A DNA stretch of 34,394 bases from JBBQXK01 sp038251625 (GTDB lineage Bacteria; Pseudomonadota; Alphaproteobacteria; Rhodobacterales; Rhodobacteraceae): NCBI GenBank assembly GCA_038251625.1, contig JBBSBE010000030.1, positions 1-34,394 on the forward strand, given 5' to 3'. The notes below the pieces were generated by a model. The model was not told the DNA's origin. It was given only the letters and a program-made list of their open reading frames with translations, and ran no database searches. Shown piece by piece: positions 8,215 to 16,602 of the stretch. Numbering within the stretch: the first letter of the stretch is position 1; each line of letters opens with the position of its first letter. The position numbers and the translations under genes were made by a program.

Positions 8215-9002
8215 TGGCCGAAGCCCCGACGCTCGCCTCTGTCTCATCGGGCAATGCGCTGGAACTGCGCGGTGTGGGCAAGATGTTCGGCGCGCTGGCC
8301 GCGATATCGGACATCACGCTCAGCGTGCGCCCGGGCGAGCGGCGGGCGGTGCTGGGGTCGAACGGGGCGGGCAAGACCACGCTTTTCAACTGCGTGACGG
8401 GGGATTTCCTGCCCACCACCGGCACGATTCGGCTGTTCGGCGAGGATGTAACGGCCTTCCCGGCCTATGAGCGTATCCGCCGTGGCCTTCGCCGGACCTA
8501 TCAGATCTCGCTTCTGTTCGGTGGCCTGACGGTGGCCGACAATGTGTATCTGGCCTGCCGGGGCGTCAGTCGGGGGCGGTTCTCGTTCCTGCGCCCGCGC
8601 CGGGGTGATGTGCTGGTGCAGCGCTCTGCCGAATTGATCGAGGCGGTGCGGCTGACAGCGGTGCGTGATGCGCTGGTGGCCAATCTCAGCTATGGCCAGC
8701 AGCGGCAACTGGAGATCGCGCTTGCGCTGGCGGGTGCGCCGCGTTTCATCCTGTTCGACGAACCTGCGGCGGGCCTGTCGCCCACCGAGCGGCGGGAACT
8801 GATCGGCATCCTGACGGGCCTGCCGCGCCACATCGGGTTCATCATCATCGAGCACGACATGGACGTGGCTTTGCGCGTCTCCGAAAGCGTGACGATGATG
8901 CACAACGGGCGCATCTTCAAGGAAGGCACCCCGCAGGAGATCGAGGACGATCCCGAGGTGCAGGAACTGTATCTTGGCGACGGGAGCCATGCGCATGGCT
9001 GA
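8214..9002 (+). CDS. livG: Liv-type ABC transporter ATP-binding protein (LivG family)
   Basis: 262 residues, one of two ATPases powering the importer. Walker A is GSNGAGKTT (residues 48-56), the signature is LSYGQQRQLEIALALAG, Walker B is FILFDEPAAGLSP, and the H-loop is IIIEHDMD. The RRGLRRTYQISLLFGGLTVADN stretch (Q-loop region, read as RRGLRRTYQ then ISLLFGGLTV) and the C-terminal KEGTPQEIEDDPEVQELYLG are typical LivG. It starts at the TGATG junction with livM, and its 3' end overlaps the next start by 8 bases, so the transporter genes are translationally coupled. Confidence 0.95.
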   Translation: MAEAPTLASVSSGNALELRGVGKMFGALAAISDITLSVRPGERRAVLGSNGAGKTTLFNCVTGDFLPTTGTIRLFGEDVTAFPAYERIRRGLRRTYQISLLFGGLTVADNVYLACRGVSRGRFSFLRPRRGDVLVQRSAELIEAVRLTAVRDALVANLSYGQQRQLEIALALAGAPRFILFDEPAAGLSPTERRELIGILTGLPRHIGFIIIEHDMDVALRVSESVTMMHNGRIFKEGTPQEIEDDPEVQELYLGDGSHAHG

Positions 9003-11160
9003 ACGGATGCGCGCCCCGGCCTTGGAGGTGAAGGGCCTCAACGTCTATTACGGCGCGAGCCATGCGTTGCAGGGGGTGGACCTGCGGCTGGAGGGGGGCG
9101 TGCTGTCTGTCGTCGGGCGCAACGGGATGGGCAAGACCACGCTGTGCAAGGCGATCATGGGGCTGGTTCCTGCCGCATCGGGATCCATCACCTTTGGTGG
9201 GCAGCCGTTGACAGGGCGCAGCCCGGCCGAGATCGCGCGGATGGGCATCGGATATGTGCCGCAGGGGCGCAGGCTTTGGCGCAGTCTGACGGTGGACGAG
9301 CATCTGCGGATGGTGGCCACGAAGGGTGGCCAGTGGTCGATCGAGCGGGTCTATTCCACCTTCCCGCGTCTGGCCGAGCGCAAGTCCAACGGCGGCGCGC
9401 AGCTATCGGGCGGCGAGCAGCAGATGCTGGCGATTTCCCGGGCGCTTTTGATGAACCCGCGCCTGCTGATCATGGATGAGCCGACCGAAGGCCTGGCCCC
9501 CGTGATCGTGGCGCAGGTGGAGGACATGCTGATCCGCCTTGGCCAGGAAGGCGATATCGACGTTCTGGTGATCGAGCAGAACATCGGCGTGGCCTGCGCA
9601 ATCGCAGACCGCGTGGCGATCATGGTGAACGGACGGATCAACCGCGAAGCACCGGCGCGCGAACTGGCCGCGGACCGCGAGTTGCAGCAGCGGCTGCTGG
9701 GTGTGGGGCGTCATGGGCACGACGAAGACGCGCCCGTCACGGGGGAGGTGACCCCGGCGTCGAAGGTGACTGCGCCCAAAATCTATCTCTCCAACCCGGT
9801 ACGGCCCAACCGCTGGTCGCAGCCTGTGCCCGTGGCGCGGCTTGAGGCGATGGCGCGTGTCGTGACGACGCAGGCCATTGCGACCCCGCAGGCCGAGATC
9901 CGCCCGCTGGCCAGCCTCGGCGATCCGGTCGTGCTGGTTGCCGGAACGCTGGACACCAAGGGCGACGAGTTGCGCTACATGCGCGACCTGATCAAGGCGG
10001 CGGGGGTGGCGGTGCGGATGGTGGATCTGTCCACCTCCGGTGCGCATTCGGGCGCTGAAATCCCCGCGCATCTGGTGGCGGCTTTCCATCCGCGCGGTGC
10101 GGCGGGCGTGTTCACCGGCGACCGGGGGCAATCGGTGGCGGGCATGACCGAGGCCTTTGCCCGCTGGATCGCGCGGCAGGAGGGTATTGCCGGGATCATC
10201 TCTGCGGGTGGATCGGGCGGCACCGCGATGGTGACGCCCGCGATGCGGGCGCTGCCCATTGGCGTGCCGAAGGTAATGGTCTCGACCGTCGCCTCGGGCG
10301 AGGTGTCGCAATACGTGGGCCCCGCAGACATCATGATGCTGCATTCGGTGGCGGACGTGCAGGGCCTGAACGCGATCACGCTCGAGGTGCTGGGGAACGC
10401 GGCGCAGGCGATGGTGGGGATGGTGCGCGCGCGCAAGGCCGCAGCGCCGCGTGCGGCCACGAAGCCCGCGATTGGACTGACGATGTTCGGGGTGACCACG
10501 CCTTGTGTGCAACAGGTGGTGGCCGAGTTGAAGGACGACTACGACTGCCTTGTGTTCCACGCCACCGGGATCGGCGGGCAGTCGATGGAAAAGCTCATTG
10601 ATTCCGGTAAGGTGGCGGGTGTTCTTGATGTCACGACCACGGAGGTGTGCGATCTCATGCTGGGCGGCGTGTTCCCCGCCACCGAAGATCGCTTCGGCGC
10701 CGTGATCCGCACACGGATGCCTTACGTGGGTTCGGTCGGCGCGCTCGACATGGTGAATTTTGCCGCCCCCGGCACGGTGCCCGAAAAGTACCGGGGCCGG
10801 ACGTTCTATGAACACAACCCGCAGATCACGCTGATGCGTACCACAGCTGCTGAATGCGCCGCGATGGGGCGGTGGATCGGCGCGAAGCTGAACCAGATGG
10901 AGGGGCCGGTGCGGTTCCTTCTGCCCGAGGGTGGCGTGTCGGCGCTGGATGCCCCCGGCAAGCCCTTCCACGATCCTGCCGCCCGTGCCGCGCTTTACGA
11001 CGCGCTGGAAGCGACGGTGCGCCAGACCGCGAACCGCCAACTGGTCCGCCTGCCGCACCACATCAACGATCCCGCCTTTTCCGCCGCCCTCGTCGCCGCG
11101 TTTCGCGCGCTGCATGGCGGCCGCCCGCAACGCAAAGCCCCCAAGGAAGCCCGCCGATGA
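8995..11160 (+). CDS. Fusion: LivF-type ABC ATPase + Tm-1-like (UPF0261) domain
   Basis: 721 residues in one uninterrupted frame. Residues 1 to about 235 are a complete LivF ATPase: Walker A GRNGMGKTT (41-49), signature LSGGEQQMLAISRALL, Walker B LLIMDEPTEGLAP, H-loop VIEQNIG. A linker of about 75 residues follows. From about residue 311 the protein is a Tm-1-like/UPF0261 domain: VLVAGTLDTKGDELRYMRDL, VDLSTSGAHSGAEI, GIISAGGSGGTAMV, GVPKVMVSTVASGEV and GVLDVTTTEVCDLMLGGV. In tomato Tm-1 this domain is followed by a TIM barrel; here the barrel is the next gene, overlapping by four bases. ATG 8995 has GGGAG eight bases upstream; ATG 8989 and TTG 8974 are in-frame alternatives. The ATPase half should serve the importer; the biochemical role of UPF0261 is not established. 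Confidence 0.92.
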   Translation: MAERMRAPALEVKGLNVYYGASHALQGVDLRLEGGVLSVVGRNGMGKTTLCKAIMGLVPAASGSITFGGQPLTGRSPAEIARMGIGYVPQGRRLWRSLTVDEHLRMVATKGGQWSIERVYSTFPRLAERKSNGGAQLSGGEQQMLAISRALLMNPRLLIMDEPTEGLAPVIVAQVEDMLIRLGQEGDIDVLVIEQNIGVACAIADRVAIMVNGRINREAPARELAADRELQQRLLGVGRHGHDEDAPVTGEVTPASKVTAPKIYLSNPVRPNRWSQPVPVARLEAMARVVTTQAIATPQAEIRPLASLGDPVVLVAGTLDTKGDELRYMRDLIKAAGVAVRMVDLSTSGAHSGAEIPAHLVAAFHPRGAAGVFTGDRGQSVAGMTEAFARWIARQEGIAGIISAGGSGGTAMVTPAMRALPIGVPKVMVSTVASGEVSQYVGPADIMMLHSVADVQGLNAITLEVLGNAAQAMVGMVRARKAAAPRAATKPAIGLTMFGVTTPCVQQVVAELKDDYDCLVFHATGIGGQSMEKLIDSGKVAGVLDVTTTEVCDLMLGGVFPATEDRFGAVIRTRMPYVGSVGALDMVNFAAPGTVPEKYRGRTFYEHNPQITLMRTTAAECAAMGRWIGAKLNQMEGPVRFLLPEGGVSALDAPGKPFHDPAARAALYDALEATVRQTANRQLVRLPHHINDPAFSAALVAAFRALHGGRPQRKAPKEARR

Positions 11161-11984
11161 TGACCCGACCCCAGATGCTGGAGAAATTTCGCGGCATGAT
11201 CGCGCGCGGCGAGCCGATCGTGGGGGGCGGTGCCGGAACCGGGCTTTCCGCCAAATGCGAAGAGGCGGGCGGGATCGACCTGATCGTCATCTACAATTCG
11301 GGCCGCTACCGGATGGCGGGGCGCGGCAGCCTTGCAGGACTGATGCCCTACGGCGACGCCAATGCCATCGTGATGGACATGGCGTCCGAGGTTCTGCCGG
11401 TCGTCAAGCACACGCCGGTGTTGGCGGGCGTCTGTGCGACCGATCCTTTCCGGGTGATGGACCGTTTCCTTGATCAGGTGAAGGCGGCTGGGTTTTCGGG
11501 CGTGCAGAACTTTCCCACGGTGGGCCTGATCGACGGCAACTTCCGGGCCAATCTGGAAGAAACCGGCATGTCCTACGCGCTGGAGGTGGACATGATCGCA
11601 TTGGCCCATGCAAAAGACATGTTCACCACGCCGTACGTCTTTTCCGAAGCCGATGCGGCTGCGATGGCTAAGGCGGGCGCCGATATCATCGTGTGCCACC
11701 TCGGGCTGACGACCGGAGGCTCCATCGGCGCGGAAACCGCGCTGAAGCTGGCCGATTGCCCCGCCATCGTGGATGCCTGGGCCGCAGCCGCGCTGAAGGT
11801 GCGGAAGGATGCGATCATCCTTGTCCATGGCGGGCCGGTGGCCACGCCCGAGGATGCCGAATTCGTGCTGAAGAACACCAGAACCTGCCACGGCTTCTAC
11901 GGCGCCTCCTCGATGGAGCGGCTGCCGACAGAGGTGGCGCTGACCGAACAGACCCGCAAGTTCAAGATGATCACGGGCCGCTAA
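11157..11984 (+). CDS. TIM-barrel 'PEP hydrolase'/Tm-1 C-terminal-like protein
   Basis: 275 residues. It matches the TIM-barrel family often annotated phosphoenolpyruvate hydrolase-like (PF09370 type), which is also the C-terminal half of plant and fungal Tm-1 proteins. Visible family features are PIVGGGAGTGLSAKCEEAGGID (as PIVGGGAGTGLSAK then CEEAGGID), IVIYNSGRYRMAGRGSLAGL, GVCATDPF, GVQNFPTVGLIDG, IIVCHLGLTTGGSIG, ILVHGGPVATPEDAEF and HGFYGASSMERLP. GG and HGGP loops suggest a phosphate or carboxylate binding site, but the enzymatic activity is uncertain. Start at 11157 (ATGATG, four-base overlap with the fusion gene) after AAGGAAG. Position and overlap suggest it works with the UPF0261 domain upstream. 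Confidence 0.88.
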   Translation: MMTRPQMLEKFRGMIARGEPIVGGGAGTGLSAKCEEAGGIDLIVIYNSGRYRMAGRGSLAGLMPYGDANAIVMDMASEVLPVVKHTPVLAGVCATDPFRVMDRFLDQVKAAGFSGVQNFPTVGLIDGNFRANLEETGMSYALEVDMIALAHAKDMFTTPYVFSEADAAAMAKAGADIIVCHLGLTTGGSIGAETALKLADCPAIVDAWAAAALKVRKDAIILVHGGPVATPEDAEFVLKNTRTCHGFYGASSMERLPTEVALTEQTRKFKMITGR

Positions 11985-11997
11985 GGGGGGAAATGTC

Positions 11998-14928
11998 ATG
12001 ACCGGACAACTTATCGGACAATTGATCTTGTGGCTGATCGTGGCCGTTGTCGTCATCGCGATCATCTACTGGGTGATGCAGTGGCTGTATCGGCGGTCCA
12101 CCAAAGAGGTGGCGTTCGTGCGCACAGGGTTCCTGGGCGAAAAGGTGGTGATCGATGGCGGTGCCTTCGTCTGGCCCATCGTGCACGACATCACGCCGGT
12201 GAACATGAACGTGCTGCCCCTGCGCGTCAGCCGCACCAAGGGTGACGCGCTGATCACCAAGGACCGCATGCGGGTGGATGTGGATGCCGAGTTCTACGTT
12301 CGCGTGCGGCCCGAGCGGGCGTCGGTGGCGATGACAGCCTCCACCCTCGGGCGGCGGACGCTGGAACCTGAAACGCTGCATGCGCTGCTGTCGGGCAAGT
12401 TCGAAAGTGCGATGCGCGCCGTGGCCGCCGAGATGGACATGGGCGGCATGCACGAACAGCGCGGCACCTATGTGGCCCGCGTGAAAGAAGCCGCGCAGGA
12501 GGATCTGGCGCGCAACGGGCTGGAGCTGGAATCGGTGGCGATCCTCGATATCGACCAAACGGCGCTGGAATATTTCAACCCCTCCAACCGGTTCGATGCC
12601 GAGGGTCTGACCGTGCTGATCAAGGACATCGAGGCGCGGCGGAAGCTGCGCAACGATATCGAGCAGGACACGATGATCCAGATCCGCGCGCGGAACCTGC
12701 AGGCCGAAAAGCAGGCGCTGGATATCGAGCGCGAAAGCGAAGAGGCGCGGCTGGGGCAGGAACGGGATGTGGAGTTCCGCCGGGCGCAGCAGCGGGCGGA
12801 GCTGGCGCGCGAGCGGGCCGAGCGGGACACCGAGGCTGAGAGCGCGCAGATCACGGCACGCGAGACGATCGAGAAGGCGCGCATCTCGAACGAGCGTGGC
12901 ATCGCCGAGGCTCGCATCGCATCAGAGCGCGACATCCGCAGCCGCGAGATAGCGCGCACGAAAGCCGTCGAGTCCGAAGAGATTGCCGCGCAGGAAGAGG
13001 TGCAGCGAGCGCGTATCCTGCAGGAACGCGCGTTGAAGGAAGCGCGGATCGAGAACGAGCAGGAAACCCAGAGCCGCGAGATCGCGCGGGTACGCGCCAT
13101 TGAGGAAGCCGAGATCGCTGCGCGCGAATCTACCGAAACCCTGCGCATCGCGCAGGAAAAGGCGGTGACCGAGGCCCGCATCGCGCGCGACCGCGAAACG
13201 CAAGCCGCCGAGATCGACCGCCAGCGCGCGACCGAGCAGGCAGAGATCGTGGCCACCGAGGAAACCGAAAAACGCCGGATGGCACGTACGCTGCTGATCA
13301 ACCAGACCCGCATTCGCGGCGAGGAGACCGTGCGCAAGCAGGAAATCGAGCGGCAGAAAACGCTCGACAGCGCCGAGATTGTGGCTCGGGAAGAGGTTGA
13401 GCGGATGCGCATCGCGCAAGCCGCAGACGTGAACGAGGCGCGCATTGCCGAAGATCAGCGCATCCGCGCGCTGGAAATCGCACGCACGCAAGCAGTTGAG
13501 GCGGCCGAGATTGCCGCGACGCAAGCAACCGAAGCTGCCCGTATCGCCCGCGAAAAGGCGCTGGCGGCCGAGCGGATCGCGGCGGATGGCCAGACGAAGG
13601 GCGAAGAGATCGCCCGCGACCAGGTGCTGGATGAGGCACGCGTAGCGGCGGAAGAGGCCGTGGAAGCTGCCCGCATCGCGCAGCGCCGCAAGCTGGAGGC
13701 AGACCGTATTGCCGCCGCCGAGGCCACGCAAACGCGCGAGATTGCGCAGCGGCGCAAGCTGGACGGCGAGCGGATCGCGGCCGACGAGGCCACCAAATCG
13801 CGCGAGATCGCCCGCGAGAAGGAAATCGAGGGCGCCGAAATCGCGCGGCGAGAGGCGACTGAAAAGGCACGCATAGCGGCAGAGCTTTCGCTTGAAGAAG
13901 AGCGGATCGCGAGCCAGCGCACGCGCGAGGTGACCGGCATCGGCGCCAAGCGCGCGGTGGAAGAGGCCGAGCAGGCCCGAGTTGTGGCGCTATCCGAGGC
14001 GCGGCGCGCGGCGACGGCGGCGGATGCGACCGTGCGGCAGGCAGAAATCGCCGCCAAGCGCGACGTGGAAACCGCGGATGTGGAGCGCGAGCGCAGCGTG
14101 GAGGCCGCGCGGCTGGAACGGCGGCGCAGCCTTGAACAGCTTGAGATTGCCCGCGTGCAGGCCCTGCGCGAGGCCGAGATCGAAAGCCGCGAGGATGTGG
14201 AACGGGCGCGTATCGCCAGCGAGCGGTCCCTCGACGAGATTCGTATCGGGCACGAGACCGAGCGGCGCCGGCTGGAGGTGGAGCGGGAAAAGACCGTGGA
14301 GAGCCACCAGATGGACAAGGCCATCACGCTTTACAAGAAATCGCTGGAGGAAAGTGCGGCCCGCGTGGAATCCGACACCGCCCGCGCCAAGGCCGCCGAG
14401 GCCGAGGAAAAGGTCAAGACCGTGCGCGAAACGGAAGCTGCCAACCGCCGCAAGTCCATCGACGTGCTGATGGCAGAGAAGAACACCGCCGAAGCCCGTC
14501 TGATGGCCGAAGCGGCACAGGTCCGCGCAGTGGTGGAGGCAGAGGCCGCGAAGCTGATCAACGAGGCCGAGAACATCCTGACCGACGAGGCGCGGCATTC
14601 GCTGTTCAAGCGCAAGATGCTGGAGCATGTGGAGGGGATCGTGGCCGCGAGCGTGAAGCCGCTGGAGAAGATCCAGGATATCCGCATCATGTCGATCGAC
14701 GGCATGAACGGAGGGGGCGGCTCGGGCACCGGCGCCAGCCCCACCGACGAGGTGATCAACTCTGCGCTGCGCTACCGCGTGCAGGCGCCGCTGATCGACA
14801 GTCTGCTTTCCGATATCGGGATCGAGGGGGGGACGCTGGCCAAGCAGGGCGGGCTGATCCGAGAGGCCAGCGATCTTGGCCGGATCGCCGCCGATGCAGC
14901 GAAGAAAAAGCCCGAGGAGAAAAAGTAG
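11998..14928 (+). CDS. Flotillin/SPFH-family membrane protein with a very long hendecad coiled coil
   Basis: 976 residues. Residues 7-27 are a membrane helix (ILWLIVAVVVIAIIYWV), followed by an SPFH/band-7 domain to about residue 200 (VRTGFLGEKVVIDGG, VSRTKGDALITKDRMRVDVD). Residues 284-770 form an almost perfect 11-residue repeat, about 44 units, most beginning with [E/R]I, as in EIARTKAVESE, EIAAQEEVQRA and RILQERALKEA. Four units make a 44-residue super-repeat; a 22-residue half-repeat lies near 581-602 and a 3-residue stutter near 680. The C-terminus (SLFKRKMLEHVEGIVAASVKPLEKIQDIRIM, read in parts) is flotillin/YqiK-like. YqiK-type proteins are usually 500-700 residues. It likely oligomerises as a membrane scaffold. 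GGGGGGAAATGTC precedes the ATG; the next gene starts immediately after the stop. Confidence 0.92.
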   Translation: MTGQLIGQLILWLIVAVVVIAIIYWVMQWLYRRSTKEVAFVRTGFLGEKVVIDGGAFVWPIVHDITPVNMNVLPLRVSRTKGDALITKDRMRVDVDAEFYVRVRPERASVAMTASTLGRRTLEPETLHALLSGKFESAMRAVAAEMDMGGMHEQRGTYVARVKEAAQEDLARNGLELESVAILDIDQTALEYFNPSNRFDAEGLTVLIKDIEARRKLRNDIEQDTMIQIRARNLQAEKQALDIERESEEARLGQERDVEFRRAQQRAELARERAERDTEAESAQITARETIEKARISNERGIAEARIASERDIRSREIARTKAVESEEIAAQEEVQRARILQERALKEARIENEQETQSREIARVRAIEEAEIAARESTETLRIAQEKAVTEARIARDRETQAAEIDRQRATEQAEIVATEETEKRRMARTLLINQTRIRGEETVRKQEIERQKTLDSAEIVAREEVERMRIAQAADVNEARIAEDQRIRALEIARTQAVEAAEIAATQATEAARIAREKALAAERIAADGQTKGEEIARDQVLDEARVAAEEAVEAARIAQRRKLEADRIAAAEATQTREIAQRRKLDGERIAADEATKSREIAREKEIEGAEIARREATEKARIAAELSLEEERIASQRTREVTGIGAKRAVEEAEQARVVALSEARRAATAADATVRQAEIAAKRDVETADVERERSVEAARLERRRSLEQLEIARVQALREAEIESREDVERARIASERSLDEIRIGHETERRRLEVEREKTVESHQMDKAITLYKKSLEESAARVESDTARAKAAEAEEKVKTVRETEAANRRKSIDVLMAEKNTAEARLMAEAAQVRAVVEAEAAKLINEAENILTDEARHSLFKRKMLEHVEGIVAASVKPLEKIQDIRIMSIDGMNGGGGSGTGASPTDEVINSALRYRVQAPLIDSLLSDIGIEGGTLAKQGGLIREASDLGRIAADAAKKKPEEKK

Positions 14929-15366
14929 ATGCCGCGCGTGTACGTCAGCTCTGTGATTGAGGCACCCGTGGCGAAAGTGTGGGATCGCGTGCGCGATTTC
15001 AACGCGCTGCCCCGCTGGGTGCCCGCCGTGCGCGACAGCCGGATCGAGAATGGCGAGCCGTCCGACAAGATTGGCTGCGTGCGCGATTTCCACCTGCAGA
15101 ACGGCGATCACTTGCGCGAAAAGCTTCTGGGCCTGTCGGATTACGATTACTTCTGCACGTATTCGATCCTCGAATCCCCGATGCCGCTGACTGGTTATGT
15201 GGCCACCCTGCGGCTGACGCCGGTGACGGACGGCGACCAGACGTTCGCCGAATGGACGGCCGAGTTCGACTGCGCAGAAGGGGATGCAGAGGGGCTGGTC
15301 ACAGGCATCGGCGAGAACGTGTTTCAGGCTGCCTTCAACGCACTGAAGCGCCAGATGGCGGGCTGA
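14929..15366 (+). CDS. SRPBCC (CoxG/START-like) family protein, first copy
   Basis: 145 residues. A Bet v 1-like fold: VSSVIEAPVAKVWDRVRDFNALPRWVPAV is the classic opening (beta-1, then helices 1-2; key residues IEAPVAKVWDRVRDF), followed by GCVRDFHLQNGDHLREKLLGL and YSILESPMPLTGYVATLRL. SRPBCC proteins bind hydrophobic ligands. CoxG, found beside carbon monoxide dehydrogenase and related molybdenum hydroxylases, is a member that helps membrane association. The start abuts the flotillin stop, with GAGGAG nine bases upstream. It is clearly a paralogue of the next gene, giving a tandem pair between the flotillin and the molybdenum hydroxylase genes. Confidence 0.9.
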   Translation: MPRVYVSSVIEAPVAKVWDRVRDFNALPRWVPAVRDSRIENGEPSDKIGCVRDFHLQNGDHLREKLLGLSDYDYFCTYSILESPMPLTGYVATLRLTPVTDGDQTFAEWTAEFDCAEGDAEGLVTGIGENVFQAAFNALKRQMAG

Positions 15367-15367
15367 G

Positions 15368-15811
15368 ATGGTCAAGGTGGTGAAATCGACGGTTCTGGAT
15401 GCGCCGGTCGAGGCCGTGTGGAATGTGCTGCGCGATTTCAACGGGCATGACCGCTGGCATCCCATCGTGACCGACAGCGTGATCGAGAAGGGCCAGACCA
15501 GTGACAGGATCGGCTGTGTGCGCCGCTTCCACCTCGCCGACGGGTCGGAGCTGCGCGAGCAGCTTCTTACCCTGTCCGACGCCGACATGGCGTTTTCCTA
15601 CTGCCTGCTGGATACGCCCGTGCCGCTTCTGAACTACGTGGCCCACGTGCGGCTGGCGCCCGTCACCGATGGCGACCGCACCTTCTGGCACTGGGAAAGC
15701 CGCTTCGACACGCCCCCGGGGCGGGAAGAGGAGTTGCGCAAGATGGTTGCCGAGGGCGTTTATCAAAGCGGGATCGACGCGATACGGGTGCTGGTGGAGG
15801 ATCGGGCATGA
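15368..15811 (+). CDS. SRPBCC (CoxG/START-like) family protein, second copy
   Basis: 147 residues. It aligns along its length with the preceding gene: STVLDAPVEAVWNVLRDFNG, RIGCVRRFHLADGSELREQL, LLDTPVPLLNYVAHVRLAPV and FWHWESRFDTP correspond to similar segments there. The shared pattern GCVRxFHLxxG is unusually well kept for this divergent fold. It starts one base after the previous stop and overlaps the FAD-subunit gene by ATGA. The pair probably arose by tandem duplication. Divergence between copies suggests two ligand or partner specificities or a heterodimer (inferred). Confidence 0.9.
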   Translation: MVKVVKSTVLDAPVEAVWNVLRDFNGHDRWHPIVTDSVIEKGQTSDRIGCVRRFHLADGSELREQLLTLSDADMAFSYCLLDTPVPLLNYVAHVRLAPVTDGDRTFWHWESRFDTPPGREEELRKMVAEGVYQSGIDAIRVLVEDRA

Positions 15812-16602
15812 CCACGGTGGAAACTTATCCGACGCTTGCCGAAGCCGCCCGCGCGATGCCCGGCGCGGCGTATCTGGGCGGTGGGACGGTGGTGATGCGC
15901 GAGGTGAACGCAGGCACGGCACCTGACAGGATCGTGCGCACGGCTGACCCCGCCCTGCGCGACATCCGCATGGAGGGAGAGACGGTCAGCCTTGGCGCGG
16001 GGGTGACCATGGCGGCGGTGCTGGCGCGGGCGGATCTGGCGTTTCTGCACCCTGTGGCCCGGCTGATCGGCGGGCCGCAGGTGCGCAACATGGGCACCGT
16101 TGGCGGCAACCTTTTCGCGCCGCATCCCTATGGCGATTTTACCGTGGCGCTGATCGCGCTGGGGGCGCAGGCGCATCTGGTGGGGCAGGGCGCGCGGGGC
16201 GTCGAGGATCTGATGCGGGACAGAGCGCGAGCGCCGCTGGTGGCCTCTGTCTCCTTCACGCGGCCAAGGGACCGGACTTTCGGGTTTCTCAAGGTGAGCC
16301 GGGTGAAGCCAAAAGGCGTGTCGGTGATGTCCATTGCCGTTCTCGCCCCGCGCGAGGGCGCGCGGTTCCGGGGTGTGCGCGTGGCCTTTGGCGCGATGGG
16401 GCCATCGCCCATGCGCGGCCCGGGCGCCGAGCGCGCGCTGGAGGGGCAGGCGGCGGAGGCCGCAACCTATGCCCGCGCGGCCGCGCAGGCGAGCGAGGGG
16501 TTGGACCCACCCACGGATGCGCTGGCGACCACGTGGTACCGTCGCGAAGTGGCCGGGGTGCACCTGCGCCGTCTTCTGGAAAAAATGGAGCGCGGGCAAT
16601 GA
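15808..16602 (+). CDS. FAD-binding subunit of a molybdenum hydroxylase (CoxM-like)
   Basis: 264 residues, typical of the medium subunit (260-290). It carries the two FAD motifs of the family: YLGGGTVVMREVNAG (residues 22-36; usually xAGGTxLxxxM) and GGPQVRNMGTVGGNLFAPHP (88-107; usually QIRNxGTIGGN). The C-terminal CO_deh_flav_C domain follows, with GVRVAFGAMGPSPMRGPGAE. In the complex it passes electrons from the 2Fe-2S subunit to FAD and an acceptor. It overlaps both neighbours by ATGA, a sign of stoichiometric coupled translation. It lies in the usual M-S-L order. Confidence 0.94.
   Translation: MTTVETYPTLAEAARAMPGAAYLGGGTVVMREVNAGTAPDRIVRTADPALRDIRMEGETVSLGAGVTMAAVLARADLAFLHPVARLIGGPQVRNMGTVGGNLFAPHPYGDFTVALIALGAQAHLVGQGARGVEDLMRDRARAPLVASVSFTRPRDRTFGFLKVSRVKPKGVSVMSIAVLAPREGARFRGVRVAFGAMGPSPMRGPGAERALEGQAAEAATYARAAAQASEGLDPPTDALATTWYRREVAGVHLRRLLEKMERGQ

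Noticed and set aside
12468..14327. Long minus-strand open frames across the flotillin gene
   Set aside because: They are Ser/Arg/Ala-rich antisense images of the hendecad repeats; the plus strand has clear domains, overlaps and ribosome sites.
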